Positions 1-8,943 of a stretch of 64,000 nt of DNA are shown piece after piece; position 1 is the stretch's first letter; each line of letters starts with the position of its first letter. Origin of the DNA: Acidobacteriota bacterium (GTDB taxonomy: Bacteria; Acidobacteriota; Terriglobia; Terriglobales; Acidobacteriaceae); assembly GCA_018268915.1 (NCBI GenBank), contig JAFDVQ010000004.1:211412-275411 (forward strand), in the 5' to 3' direction. Made by a program: the position numbers and the translations under genes. The notes beneath the pieces are model-generated. The model saw nothing but the letters and a program-made list of their open reading frames with translations, did no database searches and was not told where the DNA came from.

Positions 1-242
1 TGCCGATTCGCCGGATCTGCGGAGTTCATCTCTGGATTCCAATCCAGTCGATCGCGAGTTAGCGTATGCAGAGCCCAGTCGCCGTTTGTATCCGATACGT
101 GCCCCGCCAGCTTTCCGAGCTTCATCGATTTGCTGTGGGGCTGCCAGTTGAAGTCTGCATCTTCCGGGATGGCTTCCAGCATTTTGCGAGTATTCGCTGT
201 CTCTCGCTCGTACTCGGCGATAAGTTCGTTTTGAATATCCAT
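1..242 (-). CDS. DinB-family protein, N-terminal part (cut by window edge)
   Basis: An open frame starts at ATG 242 with a strong AGGAG ribosome site just upstream and runs off the left edge, giving 80 residues. It begins MDIQNELIAEYERETANTRK and continues with a KMLEAIPEDADFNWQPH segment followed by SMKLGKLAGHVSD. This matches the first helices of DinB/YfiT-like four-helix-bundle proteins, which bind a metal through conserved histidines and include thiol-dependent transferases; one such histidine (in LAGHV) is visible. The C-terminal half is outside the window, so the remaining metal ligands cannot be checked. The family call rests on pattern memory only. Confidence 0.7.
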   Translation of the reverse strand, partial: MDIQNELIAEYERETANTRKMLEAIPEDADFNWQPHSKSMKLGKLAGHVSDTNGDWALHTLTRDRLDWNPEMNSADPANR

Positions 243-325
243 CGTGCGATCTCCTTGCTGCGATGGACAGCATACCCTATTCCCACGTCAATAGGCGAAG
301 AAAAAGCGATAATCCGAAAAACATC

Positions 326-1738
326 TCAGGCCGTATGGTGAACCCCGGATACAACCGGAAGCCCCGCGGCCTCCCACGCTGCAAGCCCTCCCGCTATCTC
401 GATCAGGTTGGTAATGCCGTGTTGGTGCAGAATGCTGACCGCAATCGACGACCTGTATCCGCCCGCGCAATGCACAGCGATCCTGCGATTGCATGGAACC
501 TCTGCGATTCTCTCCTGCAGATGATTCAAAGGAATATTGACGCTCGATTGAATGTGCTTCCCTTCCCATTCCATCGGATTGCGAACGTCGAGAACGAATG
601 GTGGCTCGGCAGATTCCAGTTCCTCGGCCGCGATGAGCACTCCAGTACGTTCTGTCGGCCACACCAGGTCCGGCCTCTCCGCCAGGGCAGCCATGCCGCC
701 ACTCAGAAATCCCATCACATGATCGAAACCGATGCGACCCAGACGAACTGCGGCCTCATATTCTCGCCCCGGCTCTGAAATGATGACGATCGGCTTAGAG
801 CGGTCGAGAACTGTTCCAGCCCATGTTGCATACTGCCCGCCAAGCCCTATATTGATGCTCCCTGCAAGATGTCCTTTCGCGTATTCTGCAGGCTCACGAA
901 CATCAAGAATCTGCGCACCGCGATCTCCCAGCGCCAACACCTCTTCGAGTTCCACGGGCCTCAGTGCTTCTTCGAGACGTTTGTCCAGCGTCGCGCGTTC
1001 TCGCGTATTCAGCACTGCATCATAGGTGAAATAAGGCGGAGCGTCTGGCTGGTCCGCCGTAACCAGCCTGATGAATTCCTCTTTCGTCATCGGCTTCAGC
1101 GCATAGTTGAACCGCCTCTGATCGCCCAGGCTCGACACCGTGTCAGACGAAAGCTTCTTGCCGCACAGCGATCCCGCGCCGTGCGCCGGGTATACCAGAA
1201 CTGAATCAGGCAGCGGCAGAAGTTTCGTATGCAATGAGTCGTAGAGATAACCGCCCAGTTCATTCGCAGTCCATCCCAGCGAAGCTCTCAGATCCGGCCG
1301 ACCTACATCTCCAATAAAGAGCGTGTCGCCCGTCAGCACGGCATAGGGCTCCGTCTTGCTCTTCGCCAGATCGAAAACGAGAATTGAGATCGACTCATAC
1401 GTGTGCCCCGGCGTGTGCAGCACCTGAAGACGCATTCCAGGAAACCCGAGAACGTCGCCATCTTCCATCGGCAGAAACGCATACTCTGCTTCAGCGCGCG
1501 ATCCAAGATGAATGGTCGCACCGCACGCATCTCGTAACTCCAAATGTCCTGCCAGAAAGTCCGCATGGAAATGCGTGAGAAAAACGTGTCGGATCTTCAA
1601 GCCGAACTTCTCAGCGTCGACAACGTATTGGTGAACATCCCGCTGCGGATCGACAATCACCGCAGTCCCACTTCCCTCATCTCCCAGAAGGTATGAGGCG
1701 TGCGCCAGACAACCGAGATAGTACTGTTTCAGAATCAT
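326..1738 (-). CDS. MBL-fold hydrolase with two rhodanese domains (persulfide dioxygenase-like)
   Basis: The protein has 470 residues when started at ATG 1738 (MILKQYYLGC), where homology to the family begins; the frame is open further upstream but that part looks non-coding. An N-terminal metallo-beta-lactamase domain carries THFHADFLAGH (His56, His58, Asp60, His65), the glyoxalase II/ETHE1-type metal motif. Two rhodanese domains follow at about residues 270-365 and 380-465. The second has the catalytic-loop cysteine in AVHCAGGYRSS; in the first the equivalent position reads IISEPGREYE with no cysteine, so it is probably catalytically dead. By family, such fusions oxidise or transfer sulfane sulfur in the cytoplasm. 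It lies downstream of the PQQ dehydrogenase on the same strand, with no evident functional link. Confidence 0.85.
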   Translation of the reverse strand: MILKQYYLGCLAHASYLLGDEGSGTAVIVDPQRDVHQYVVDAEKFGLKIRHVFLTHFHADFLAGHLELRDACGATIHLGSRAEAEYAFLPMEDGDVLGFPGMRLQVLHTPGHTYESISILVFDLAKSKTEPYAVLTGDTLFIGDVGRPDLRASLGWTANELGGYLYDSLHTKLLPLPDSVLVYPAHGAGSLCGKKLSSDTVSSLGDQRRFNYALKPMTKEEFIRLVTADQPDAPPYFTYDAVLNTRERATLDKRLEEALRPVELEEVLALGDRGAQILDVREPAEYAKGHLAGSINIGLGGQYATWAGTVLDRSKPIVIISEPGREYEAAVRLGRIGFDHVMGFLSGGMAALAERPDLVWPTERTGVLIAAEELESAEPPFVLDVRNPMEWEGKHIQSSVNIPLNHLQERIAEVPCNRRIAVHCAGGYRSSIAVSILHQHGITNLIEIAGGLAAWEAAGLPVVSGVHHTA

Positions 1739-1790
1739 CCGAGTGTTGTTGGAGTCTAGCATCGGCCTGCGCCGATGGTCAGCCTGAAAA

Positions 1791-4199
1791 TCAGTGCGCT
1801 TTGGCGGTATCTGCCGGCAGTGCGAACGCGATGTACATGCCACCTTGAGGATCGTTCGGAGTTCGCGCTCCGCTGGCTGCGATTACAACATACTGCCGTC
1901 CGTCCACAGCGTAAGTAGCAGGTGTAGCGACACCGGAAAAAGGCAGCTCGGTCTCCCAAAGCACCTTCCCTGTCAACGTGTCGAAAGCCCGCAGTTTGTG
2001 ATCGTAAACAGTTGCCCCGATGAAGAGCAGCCCGCTTGCAGTGACGACTGGGCCGCCATAATTTTCGCTTCCAGTGTTGGCCATTCCCTGCTTTGCCAGC
2101 GCGGGATATTCTCCGAGCGGCACCTTCCACAGATACTTGCCCGTCTTCAAATCAATCGCATTCAACGTTCCCCACGGCGGCGATATTGCAGGATAGCCGT
2201 CCGGATCGAGGAACTTGCGATACCCGCTGAAGATATAGGAATTCGAAAACTCGTCTGGATTCGCGTCCTGCTTCTTGACGGTGGTTCCAACTTCCAGGAA
2301 TCGCAGCAAAGCATCAAGGTCCGCGCCCTTGGCGTCCGCAGGCGGCATGTCGCCCTTTCCCTTCTGGACGATCTCTGACACCTGTGCAACATTCATCCGT
2401 GAGCCGATGCCAACAAGCCCCGGCGCCGGCTGTATGCCCTCCAGTTTTTCTCCGTGGCAAACCGCGCATTGCGCTGCAAAGACCTTTGCTCCCGCCGGAT
2501 CGCCTGCCGCAGCCTGTGCATGCTGCGGTGCTGGAGCGGCTTCTAATTCACGCGGAGGCGCGGCAGCTCCCGCATTTCGCAGATATGCGAGCAACGACTC
2601 CAGATGGTCGCCTTGGATGTTTGGAAAAGAAGGCATCCGTCCTGCGCCGTGCTGGATCGTGGACACAATCTTCTCGTTAGGCACCCGGTTGGTCACGTTC
2701 ACGAGAGATGGAAACGCGGGCGGTGATCCGGCCCTGTCAACCCCATGGCACATCGCACACTGACTCTGATAAAGCGCCTCACCGGGACTATGTGCGCTGC
2801 TAGGTGCAATTGCGCCAGTCCACACCATCTCAGTTTCGTTGATGTAGATGACATTCTTCACCGGGTCGATCGCCGGTCCGCCCCATTCCGCGCCGCCGTC
2901 AAAACCCGGAAAGATCACAGTCTGTTGCCCAACCGCGAATGGATAAAACTGTCCGCCATTGCGAAATGTGTGGAAAGTTTTCACTGCCCAGTCATGCGCA
3001 GCCGGCGTGCGCGTTGTGAGCATGTTCTCATTCAGCTCCTGCCGCGAATAAGGTTCAGGTAAATCCGGCTTCGGCTGAGTCGGCGCCGTCACTTCACCCG
3101 GTACATCGCTCTTCGGGTAAGGGTGCTCGTGGATCGGAAACAGCGGCTCTCCGTTTATGCGGTTGAAGAGGTAGAGATAACCCTGTTTCGTCGTCTGTGC
3201 GAGCGCATCAATCCGCTTGCCATCTTTTTCGATTGTGAAAAGCGCGGGATGCGACGGAAAATCTCGATCCCAGATGTCGTGATGCACTCCCTGGAAATGC
3301 CATATCCGCTTGCCGGTATTCGCATCGAGAGCTAGCAGGGTGTTGGCATACAAGTCGTCGCCCACTCGATCCCCACCGTAAAAATCCATCACCGCAGAGC
3401 CGGTTGGAACATAGACAATTCCATGCTCGGTATCGAGAGCCATTCCCGACCAGTTATTCGCCGCTCCGGAATCCTTGTACGCATCCTTCGGCCAGGTCTC
3501 ATATCCGGGTTCGCCGGGAACGGGAATCGTGTGAAATGTCCAGCGAACTTGTCCGCTGCGCAAATCAACGGCTTGTATGTATCCCGGCGGCGATGGTTTC
3601 GCTTCAGGATTGCGGCCCCCCACAATGATCAGGTCTTTGTAGATCACGCCGGGCGTCGTAAGTGCGATCGACAAGGCGCTGAAGTCACTTTTCGCTCCGG
3701 GAATCACCAACCCCCTGCGAAGATCCACATGCCCGCTCTCGCCAAAGCTGTTGATCAGGTTCCCCGTCTCGGCATCCAGGCAGTAGAGGAAGTTCATTAC
3801 CCCCGCATAGATTCTGCCGCGCTGTCCATCATTCCAGTACACGACGCCTCGAGCAGGCTGCCCCGCCACGATGCCCGAATCAAACTTCCACTTCAGCTTG
3901 CCCGTGGCTGCATCCAGCGCAATCACTTCGTCCTTGGGCGTGTATCCGTATAGCGTGCGGCCAACGACGAGAGGGTTGGTCTGAATGCCCCCTTTCTCTC
4001 CCGTATCGTAAGTCCAGGCCTTCTGAAGCTGCTGCACGTTTTCACGCGTGATTTGCTTGAGAGGCGAATAGTGGTCGCCATCCAGGCCGCCGTTGTACAC
4101 CGGCCAGTCTGTACGCGCCTGCGCAAAGCAGCAAAGGCTGGAAGCTAAAGCGATGAATAGAGAGCAAGACGCGATGCGATGAATACGAACTAAGGCCAT
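1791..4199 (-). CDS. PQQ-dependent dehydrogenase with tandem cytochrome c domains
   Basis: The 802-residue protein begins MALVRIHRIASC with a hydrophobic stretch ending near CFAQA, a plausible Sec signal, so it should act in the periplasm. Repeated propeller blades of the type ALDAATGKLKWKF, AVDLRSGQVRW, ALDANTGKRIWHF and FDTLTGKVLWETEL identify a quinoprotein glucose/alcohol dehydrogenase propeller. Two CXXCH haem sites, CAMCH (about 481-485) and CAVCH (about 578-582), with candidate axial Met in GRMPSF and KGDMPP, lie between upstream blades and the C-terminal blades, so the cytochrome c part is an insertion and not a tail. Most relatives have one such domain. The substrate cannot be told from sequence. 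No PQQ synthesis genes are nearby. An upstream in-frame ATG at 4247 is less likely because it would precede the signal. Confidence 0.85.
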   Translation of the reverse strand: MALVRIHRIASCSLFIALASSLCCFAQARTDWPVYNGGLDGDHYSPLKQITRENVQQLQKAWTYDTGEKGGIQTNPLVVGRTLYGYTPKDEVIALDAATGKLKWKFDSGIVAGQPARGVVYWNDGQRGRIYAGVMNFLYCLDAETGNLINSFGESGHVDLRRGLVIPGAKSDFSALSIALTTPGVIYKDLIIVGGRNPEAKPSPPGYIQAVDLRSGQVRWTFHTIPVPGEPGYETWPKDAYKDSGAANNWSGMALDTEHGIVYVPTGSAVMDFYGGDRVGDDLYANTLLALDANTGKRIWHFQGVHHDIWDRDFPSHPALFTIEKDGKRIDALAQTTKQGYLYLFNRINGEPLFPIHEHPYPKSDVPGEVTAPTQPKPDLPEPYSRQELNENMLTTRTPAAHDWAVKTFHTFRNGGQFYPFAVGQQTVIFPGFDGGAEWGGPAIDPVKNVIYINETEMVWTGAIAPSSAHSPGEALYQSQCAMCHGVDRAGSPPAFPSLVNVTNRVPNEKIVSTIQHGAGRMPSFPNIQGDHLESLLAYLRNAGAAAPPRELEAAPAPQHAQAAAGDPAGAKVFAAQCAVCHGEKLEGIQPAPGLVGIGSRMNVAQVSEIVQKGKGDMPPADAKGADLDALLRFLEVGTTVKKQDANPDEFSNSYIFSGYRKFLDPDGYPAISPPWGTLNAIDLKTGKYLWKVPLGEYPALAKQGMANTGSENYGGPVVTASGLLFIGATVYDHKLRAFDTLTGKVLWETELPFSGVATPATYAVDGRQYVVIAASGARTPNDPQGGMYIAFALPADTAKAH

Positions 4200-4308
4200 G
4201 TTTGGGTCGGCGAGCGCTAGACTCGGCTCGACAAGAATACATGGCAAACCCTTGAGTGCTCATCTAATTGAGGATCTGGATGCTCTCGTGATAACCGAGC
4301 CGATGGAC

Positions 4309-5208
4309 CTACTGAAGCTTGTCGAACAAACTACCCGATCCCAGTTGTACGATCACGGATTCAAGAGCCGTCTGCTGAGTCTTCGCCAACGACAGCTGCG
4401 TTGCAATTGTGGGCAGGTCTGCCTGCATCAGGTCCGTCTGCGCGGCCAATAACTGCGTCTTCTCATTCGTGACTGCTTCGCCTGCGGCTGAAAGCTGCGT
4501 GATCGAGTTGTCGATCAACACGCGCTGCTGCGAGATGTAGTTGAGAGCCTCCGTCAACGACTCCGTATCCTGGATAGCTTGCGACGTGCCCGCAGCTCCC
4601 GCTAGAAACTCAGCGATCATCCTGTTGAGCACCACAAAAACGCTGCTTGCCCCTAAGAAGATCTGGTCTCCCGGTACGTTCAGCTGAATCTTTTGACCAT
4701 TTGGCGTATCCAGATAATTGATATTGCCGTCCCCCGCATACGTGGTAACAGCAGGCGATGTCGCAGTCGAAGTAGAAAATGGCTGAGTCTTTGTCTGGCC
4801 TCCGGCAAAAATATATTGACCCTGATAATTGCTGTTCGCCAGGGACTCCACTTCGCCCATAATGCCCGACAGCTGATTTGCAATCGCCTTCACATCGCTT
4901 GCGTTCTTCGTCCCATTGTTGGCGCTCGTTGCCAGCGAGATCGCCAGAGTCAGTTGAGCGACTACGCTTCCCAGTGCGGAATCGGCCACCTGCAATTGTC
5001 CAGTGACAAGGCTCGATGTCTGCGTAAACGCATCATCCCTTTGAATCTGATTCAGAATCAGAACGTTTCTGCCTGCCGCCGCTGGATCGTCGCTGATTGC
5101 GCTGATACGCGCGCCGCTCGCGAGCTGAGCGCTCAACCGCTGCTCAAGGCCCGTCGCGTCATTGAGTGCGCTAACCAGGTTCGTTACGTACGTTGGATCC
5201 ACTCGCAT
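4309..5208 (-). CDS. flgL: Flagellar hook-associated protein 3 (FlgL)
   Basis: The 299-residue protein has a flagellin-type N-terminal helix region (MRVDPTYVTNLVSALND, then LSAQLASGARISAISDDPAA) and a C-terminal helix (TQLSLAKTQQTALESVIVQL). The middle carries the FlgL-like YIFAGGQTKTQPF and DGNINYL elements. FlgL forms the second ring of the hook-filament junction, exported through the flagellar type III apparatus. It is the last flagellar gene of the operon and follows flgK by 36 bases, the usual order. The length is normal for FlgL and short for flagellin, and the adjacent flgK supports FlgL over FliC. Confidence 0.9.
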   Translation of the reverse strand: MRVDPTYVTNLVSALNDATGLEQRLSAQLASGARISAISDDPAAAGRNVLILNQIQRDDAFTQTSSLVTGQLQVADSALGSVVAQLTLAISLATSANNGTKNASDVKAIANQLSGIMGEVESLANSNYQGQYIFAGGQTKTQPFSTSTATSPAVTTYAGDGNINYLDTPNGQKIQLNVPGDQIFLGASSVFVVLNRMIAEFLAGAAGTSQAIQDTESLTEALNYISQQRVLIDNSITQLSAAGEAVTNEKTQLLAAQTDLMQADLPTIATQLSLAKTQQTALESVIVQLGSGSLFDKLQ

Positions 5209-5244
5209 CGCGCGCTCCCTTCACTCGGCCGTACAACTGTCAGC

Positions 5245-6666
5245 TCACGAGACCGATGTCTGTACGCCCAGGTTGATGGCTGAAGCCATGATCCGGTTTA
5301 AGATTGCGAAGATTTGTGAAGCTGCCTGGAAGCTGCGCTCGAACTGCTGCATCATGGCAGCCTCGTCATTCAGGTTCACATTTGACAGTGCGTTACGCAC
5401 CGTTTGCAGCTGTGTGACAGAGGCGCTCTGAGCCGTGTTCTCGATGCGCACCTCCGATACTGTCGCACCAAGAGACGTCACAAAATCTGAGTAGAAGGCC
5501 GTTGGCGTAAGCCCCGAGACGATCAAAGAGTTCCCCAGGGCAGCCAGCGCTCTGGCGTTTGCATTGTCCCCAGTCCCCTGGCCGGCAGCTGCTGCTGCAA
5601 CGAGCGAGGGATCGCTCATCACAACACTCATCTTCTCTGCACTGCCGGACACAGTAGTCGGCTCCAGGAAGATATAAAGCGGACTGGCGCCTGACCCCGT
5701 ATTTCCATTCAGGTCGGTGCCGCTGTTGTTCAGCGCATTCACCTGCGTCGACAAGTCATACGCGAGCTCGTCAAGCTTCCCGAGAACTTTCGGGATGTCC
5801 TGGTCGCGAGCGGTGAGTAATCCACCGACCTGCCCCCCTCCCCCGGAAAGCCCGGCAGTAATATCTCTGTTTCCGACAAAGAAGTGCGTAACGCCGTTCA
5901 CTGCGCCGTCGCTCAGAGCGTAGCTGTTCCCCTCAGAGATCAGCATCTCGCCTGACCCCGTAGTGACAGAGATGCCATTGTTCTCGGTTCTGATCTGATT
6001 GATCCCTATCAGTTGTGAGAGCTTGGCAAGATCCAGCTGCCGCTCATCCTCGAGGCTCCCTGCATCCCCGCTCGGCGAACTCCCCGCTATCTGCAAATTC
6101 AGCTGTGCCACCGCCGCTGTAAGGGAATTCACCTGGCTCGTTATGCTGGCAACTTGCTGATCGAGCGATGTCGCCTGCGCGTTTAAACTCGTTGCAGCAT
6201 TCGAAATATCCCCGGCAAGCAATCGTGCCGTCGCCAGAACCTGGCTTCGCAAGGACGCATCCGTCGGATTGGCCTCAAGAGACGCGAATGAGTTGAAAAA
6301 TCCCGTTATGTCACTCCCGATATCCCCTGCCCTCGAGCTCGAAGATCCCGAAGCCGGAGTAAAAAGCGCCTGAACAGAATCGAGCGCAGCCAGTCTGGCT
6401 GATGATCCGCTCTGCGCCTGCTGTTGCTGCGAAAGTCGCTCTTCAAGCACTCGATCGCGCACCGAAGTTGACCCGGTCTGGGTGACTCCAGTGCCATACG
6501 ATACTCCCGCAATCTCAACCGGGATATTCTCTCTCCAGTTGGGAACTTCGCGCGTGTACCCTGGTGTATTCGCGTTTGCCACATTGTTCGCAACGATATC
6601 CAGGGCAGACTGATCTGCTTCGAGTGCGCCTGTGATGAGATAAAACGCCGCGTTGATCGACCCCAT
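5245..6666 (-). CDS. flgK: Flagellar hook-associated protein 1 (FlgK)
   Basis: The 473-residue protein starts MGSINAAFYLITGALEADQ and continues ALDIVANNVANANTPGYTRE, the basal-body rod/hook N-terminal signature with the FlgK-specific PGYTRE. The C-terminal region (TAQSASVTQLQTVRNALSNV, then DEAAMMQQFERSFQAASQIF) is the matching hook-protein C-terminal coiled coil. FlgK joins the hook to the filament via FlgL. It sits directly between the chaperone-like gene and flgL, 12 bases after the former, so translation is probably linked. Nothing is unusual in length or motif. Confidence 0.95.
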   Translation of the reverse strand: MGSINAAFYLITGALEADQSALDIVANNVANANTPGYTREVPNWRENIPVEIAGVSYGTGVTQTGSTSVRDRVLEERLSQQQQAQSGSSARLAALDSVQALFTPASGSSSSRAGDIGSDITGFFNSFASLEANPTDASLRSQVLATARLLAGDISNAATSLNAQATSLDQQVASITSQVNSLTAAVAQLNLQIAGSSPSGDAGSLEDERQLDLAKLSQLIGINQIRTENNGISVTTGSGEMLISEGNSYALSDGAVNGVTHFFVGNRDITAGLSGGGGQVGGLLTARDQDIPKVLGKLDELAYDLSTQVNALNNSGTDLNGNTGSGASPLYIFLEPTTVSGSAEKMSVVMSDPSLVAAAAAGQGTGDNANARALAALGNSLIVSGLTPTAFYSDFVTSLGATVSEVRIENTAQSASVTQLQTVRNALSNVNLNDEAAMMQQFERSFQAASQIFAILNRIMASAINLGVQTSVS

Positions 6667-6678
6667 CTCTTCGGCTCC

Positions 6679-6981
6679 TCACTCTCCGTGCGAGACCATA
6701 GGCAAATATTCCAGTTGAGCGCTGCGACCTTTTTGGCAGGTGCGGAGTAACCTCAGTGTTCCCTCGGCGTGCGCTAGCAATAGGCCAAAAGATCGAACAC
6801 CCTCAATCAGCGCCTGCTGCGTCCCGATGACTGCGCAGCGCAACACCGGGCCGGGGTTATCCGCTAGATCTTCGCATCCTGTTGCGACTCGCTCCAGAGC
6901 CTCGGCATCGCACTTGATCATCGCGTTTTCGGCCTGCTGAACCGCATCTGTGAGTGCCAGAATTTGCGCATCCGAGATCAT
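6679..6981 (-). CDS. FlgN-like flagellar export chaperone candidate
   Basis: A 100-residue, mostly helical, cytoplasmic protein (MISDAQILALTDAVQQAENA, ending PMVSHGE). No strong motif is present. Size, predicted helical character and position between flgM and flgK are what is expected of FlgN, the export chaperone for FlgK and FlgL. FlgN sequences are poorly conserved, so the call rests chiefly on gene order. The stop lies 12 bases before flgK. Confidence 0.55.
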   Translation of the reverse strand: MISDAQILALTDAVQQAENAMIKCDAEALERVATGCEDLADNPGPVLRCAVIGTQQALIEGVRSFGLLLAHAEGTLRLLRTCQKGRSAQLEYLPMVSHGE

Positions 6982-7001
6982 TGTCTTACCGCCTGGGTCT
7001 C

Positions 7002-7313
7002 TTACCGTTTTCCATCAACTCCGGCAGTCAGCATCGTCTCCACAAGCTTCTCCGCTACTTTGGCGGACGGAACGTTGTAAGTACCCGCCGCCAGAGCCTG
7101 CTGCACAGCGGCAACTTTGTCGAGGCGGACGCCGTCCTCTTCTGCAGCACTCTGCATGGCCGCACCAACCCCGCTTAGCGTGGCCGCGTCGCCTGCCAGA
7201 GGTGAACTGTTTTTTTCCGATTCAGATCTTCGGACCGCCGCGCCTTTCAGCGATTCGCTGGAAGAAACGCCGAGGAACGCCTTCAGAGCCTCTGCATTGT
7301 TCCGAATCTCCAT
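7002..7313 (-). CDS. flgM: Anti-sigma-28 factor FlgM
   Basis: The 103-residue protein starts at ATG 7313 behind an AAGGAGG ribosome site; the frame is open upstream, but that part overlaps flgJ and is unlikely to be translated. The C-terminal segment DKVAAVQQALAAGTYNVPSA followed by KVAEKLVETML is the FlgM signature that clamps sigma-28. The N-terminal half is low-complexity and Ser/Ala-rich, as expected of an intrinsically disordered export signal. FlgM holds FliA inactive until the hook is complete and is then secreted. The cognate sigma gene fliA lies in the same operon at 15551-16375, so the whole switch is encoded in this window. Confidence 0.88.
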   Translation of the reverse strand: MEIRNNAEALKAFLGVSSSESLKGAAVRRSESEKNSSPLAGDAATLSGVGAAMQSAAEEDGVRLDKVAAVQQALAAGTYNVPSAKVAEKLVETMLTAGVDGKR

Positions 7314-7359
7314 ATGCAATCCTCCTTGAAAACCATATCGGCGCAGCGGCCTTCTCACT

Positions 7360-7683
7360 TTAGGGATGTTTTGCAAGAATCTCGCTGTGTCCCGGCACAG
7401 AACTGCGCGTACCGCCAGTCCCGATTCGGGAGAGGGTGGCGATGAGCCTCTCCGCAATGCCAAAGCTTCCTGCCCGGCTCAGCGATTGCCCCAGTGCTTC
7501 TCCAGCAAATGCCGTCAAAGCCCCTGCCGACCCAGCTTCGTCGTCCCCGTCGCTCAGTCTTGTAACCGGCCCGATCAGTTCCTTCATCATCTGTGCTTCG
7601 AATTCATGTGCCGCTTTCGTCATTTGACTCTCTTTCACAGCCTCCGTTGACGATTTGCCGCCGACTGCGGCCACGCTTTGCAT
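7360..7683 (-). CDS. flgJ: Rod-binding protein, FlgJ N-terminal domain only
   Basis: A 107-residue protein, start ATG 7683 sharing one base with the flgI stop (a GTG one codon upstream is the alternative). It contains KAAHEFEAQMMKELIGP and AGEALGQSLSRAGSFGIAER, the rod-capping/rod-binding domain of FlgJ. The C-terminal muramidase domain found in enterobacterial FlgJ is absent; single-domain FlgJ is common outside gamma-proteobacteria. The protein acts in the periplasm as scaffold for rod assembly. Its place right after flgI is conventional. Confidence 0.85.
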   Translation of the reverse strand: MQSVAAVGGKSSTEAVKESQMTKAAHEFEAQMMKELIGPVTRLSDGDDEAGSAGALTAFAGEALGQSLSRAGSFGIAERLIATLSRIGTGGTRSSVPGHSEILAKHP

Positions 7684-8915
7684 CACAAAACCTCCAGTTC
7701 CGCTTCAAGAGCGCCTGCTTGTTTCATCGCCTGCAGAATCGCAATCACGTCTCGCGAACCCGCCCCTATCCTTTGCAGCTCCTGCACCAGATCCTCGACC
7801 GTCGCACCGGGCTTCAGCGTGATTCGATTCACCGGCTTGTCTTGTGCTTCGACCCTGGTCTGCTCGACGACCTGCGTGCTCCCGCTCGATAATTGCGCCG
7901 GTTGCGAAACCTGAACTTCTGATTCCACGTTGACCGACAGCCCTCCTTGAAGAATCGAGATCGGAAGCAGCCGCACGGTTCCTCCGATCACCACCGTTCC
8001 GGTTCTTTCGTTCACAATGACCCGAGCCCTCGGGTACACCTCGATCTCGGTTCCTTCGATCTTGTCGATCAGCGAAGGCACATCTTCATCTTCCCCGGGC
8101 ACAACCTCGATCCTCCTGCTATCCACCGCGTGTGCCCTGTCTTTTCCGATCGCCACATTCATCGACCGCGCCATCTCCTCCGCCGTGTGGAAGTCAGCCT
8201 CGTTCAAAATGAAATTTACCGTTCGCAGCTGTTTCATCTCAAACGGAACGGCTCGTTCCACCTGTCCGCCTCCCGGAATCCTCGCCGTCGTCGGATGATT
8301 CAGTTGCCGGCTGCTCCCGCCGGCGCTGCTCATATACCCTCCCAGAATCAACGCGCCCTGGGCCTGTGCGTAGATCTGTCCGTCCGGTCCATAGAGCGGT
8401 GTCATCAGCAGAATCCCGCCCTCCAGCGATCGGGCGTCTCCAGCCGACGACGCCGTCACGTCAACCCGAAAACCCGGCCGGCTGAACGGCGGAAGCGTCG
8501 CTACTACAAAGACCGCCGCCATATTCTTGACCTGCATGTTGCTCGCGCTGTTCGATCCCGTCTGGGGAACCGTCACCCCCATCCGCTCCAGCGCCGATAC
8601 CAATGTCTGAGCCGGAAAAACCGTTTGCGAGCTGTCCCCTGTCCCGCGTAGTCCGACTACGAGGCCGTAACCAACCAGCTGATTGTCGCGAATGCCCTCA
8701 ACCGTGGCCACATCCTTCACTCGCGCGTGACGACCAGGCGCCTCGCTATGCGCCAGGCCAGCCGTGATCGCGATCGCCGCCGCTATCAACATCCAGCTGA
8801 CAAACCATGCCCATTGCCGCCCTTCATCCCAATCGGCGCTGCGCTGCGACCCGTATGCCGGTCTCCCGCGCTTCGCTACTTCTAACTCTGCTATCGCTTT
8901 GTCTACGCCGTTCAC
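7683..8915 (-). CDS. flgI: Flagellar P-ring protein FlgI
   Basis: About 410 residues. The start is placed at GTG 8915 because AGAGGGG lies about 10 bases upstream; a TTG at 8954, overlapping flgH, is the alternative. A hydrophobic segment WMLIAAAIAITAGLAHSEA serves as signal peptide after an unusually long polar stretch. The mature part has VKDVATVEGIRDNQLVGYGL, LRGTGDSS and KNMAAVFVVATLPPF, all hallmarks of FlgI, which polymerises in the peptidoglycan around the rod. flgH precedes and flgJ follows. Presence of FlgH and FlgI shows a diderm envelope. Confidence 0.93.
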   Translation of the reverse strand: MNGVDKAIAELEVAKRGRPAYGSQRSADWDEGRQWAWFVSWMLIAAAIAITAGLAHSEAPGRHARVKDVATVEGIRDNQLVGYGLVVGLRGTGDSSQTVFPAQTLVSALERMGVTVPQTGSNSASNMQVKNMAAVFVVATLPPFSRPGFRVDVTASSAGDARSLEGGILLMTPLYGPDGQIYAQAQGALILGGYMSSAGGSSRQLNHPTTARIPGGGQVERAVPFEMKQLRTVNFILNEADFHTAEEMARSMNVAIGKDRAHAVDSRRIEVVPGEDEDVPSLIDKIEGTEIEVYPRARVIVNERTGTVVIGGTVRLLPISILQGGLSVNVESEVQVSQPAQLSSGSTQVVEQTRVEAQDKPVNRITLKPGATVEDLVQELQRIGAGSRDVIAILQAMKQAGALEAELEVL

Positions 8916-8943
8916 TTTGCGAAAACCCCTCTTCCGATCTGGA

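Noticed and set aside
4200..4308. Terminator after flgL
   Set aside because: No stem with a T run was found in the 109 bases between flgL and the PQQ dehydrogenase, so transcription of the latter from the flagellar operon cannot be excluded, but neither is it shown.
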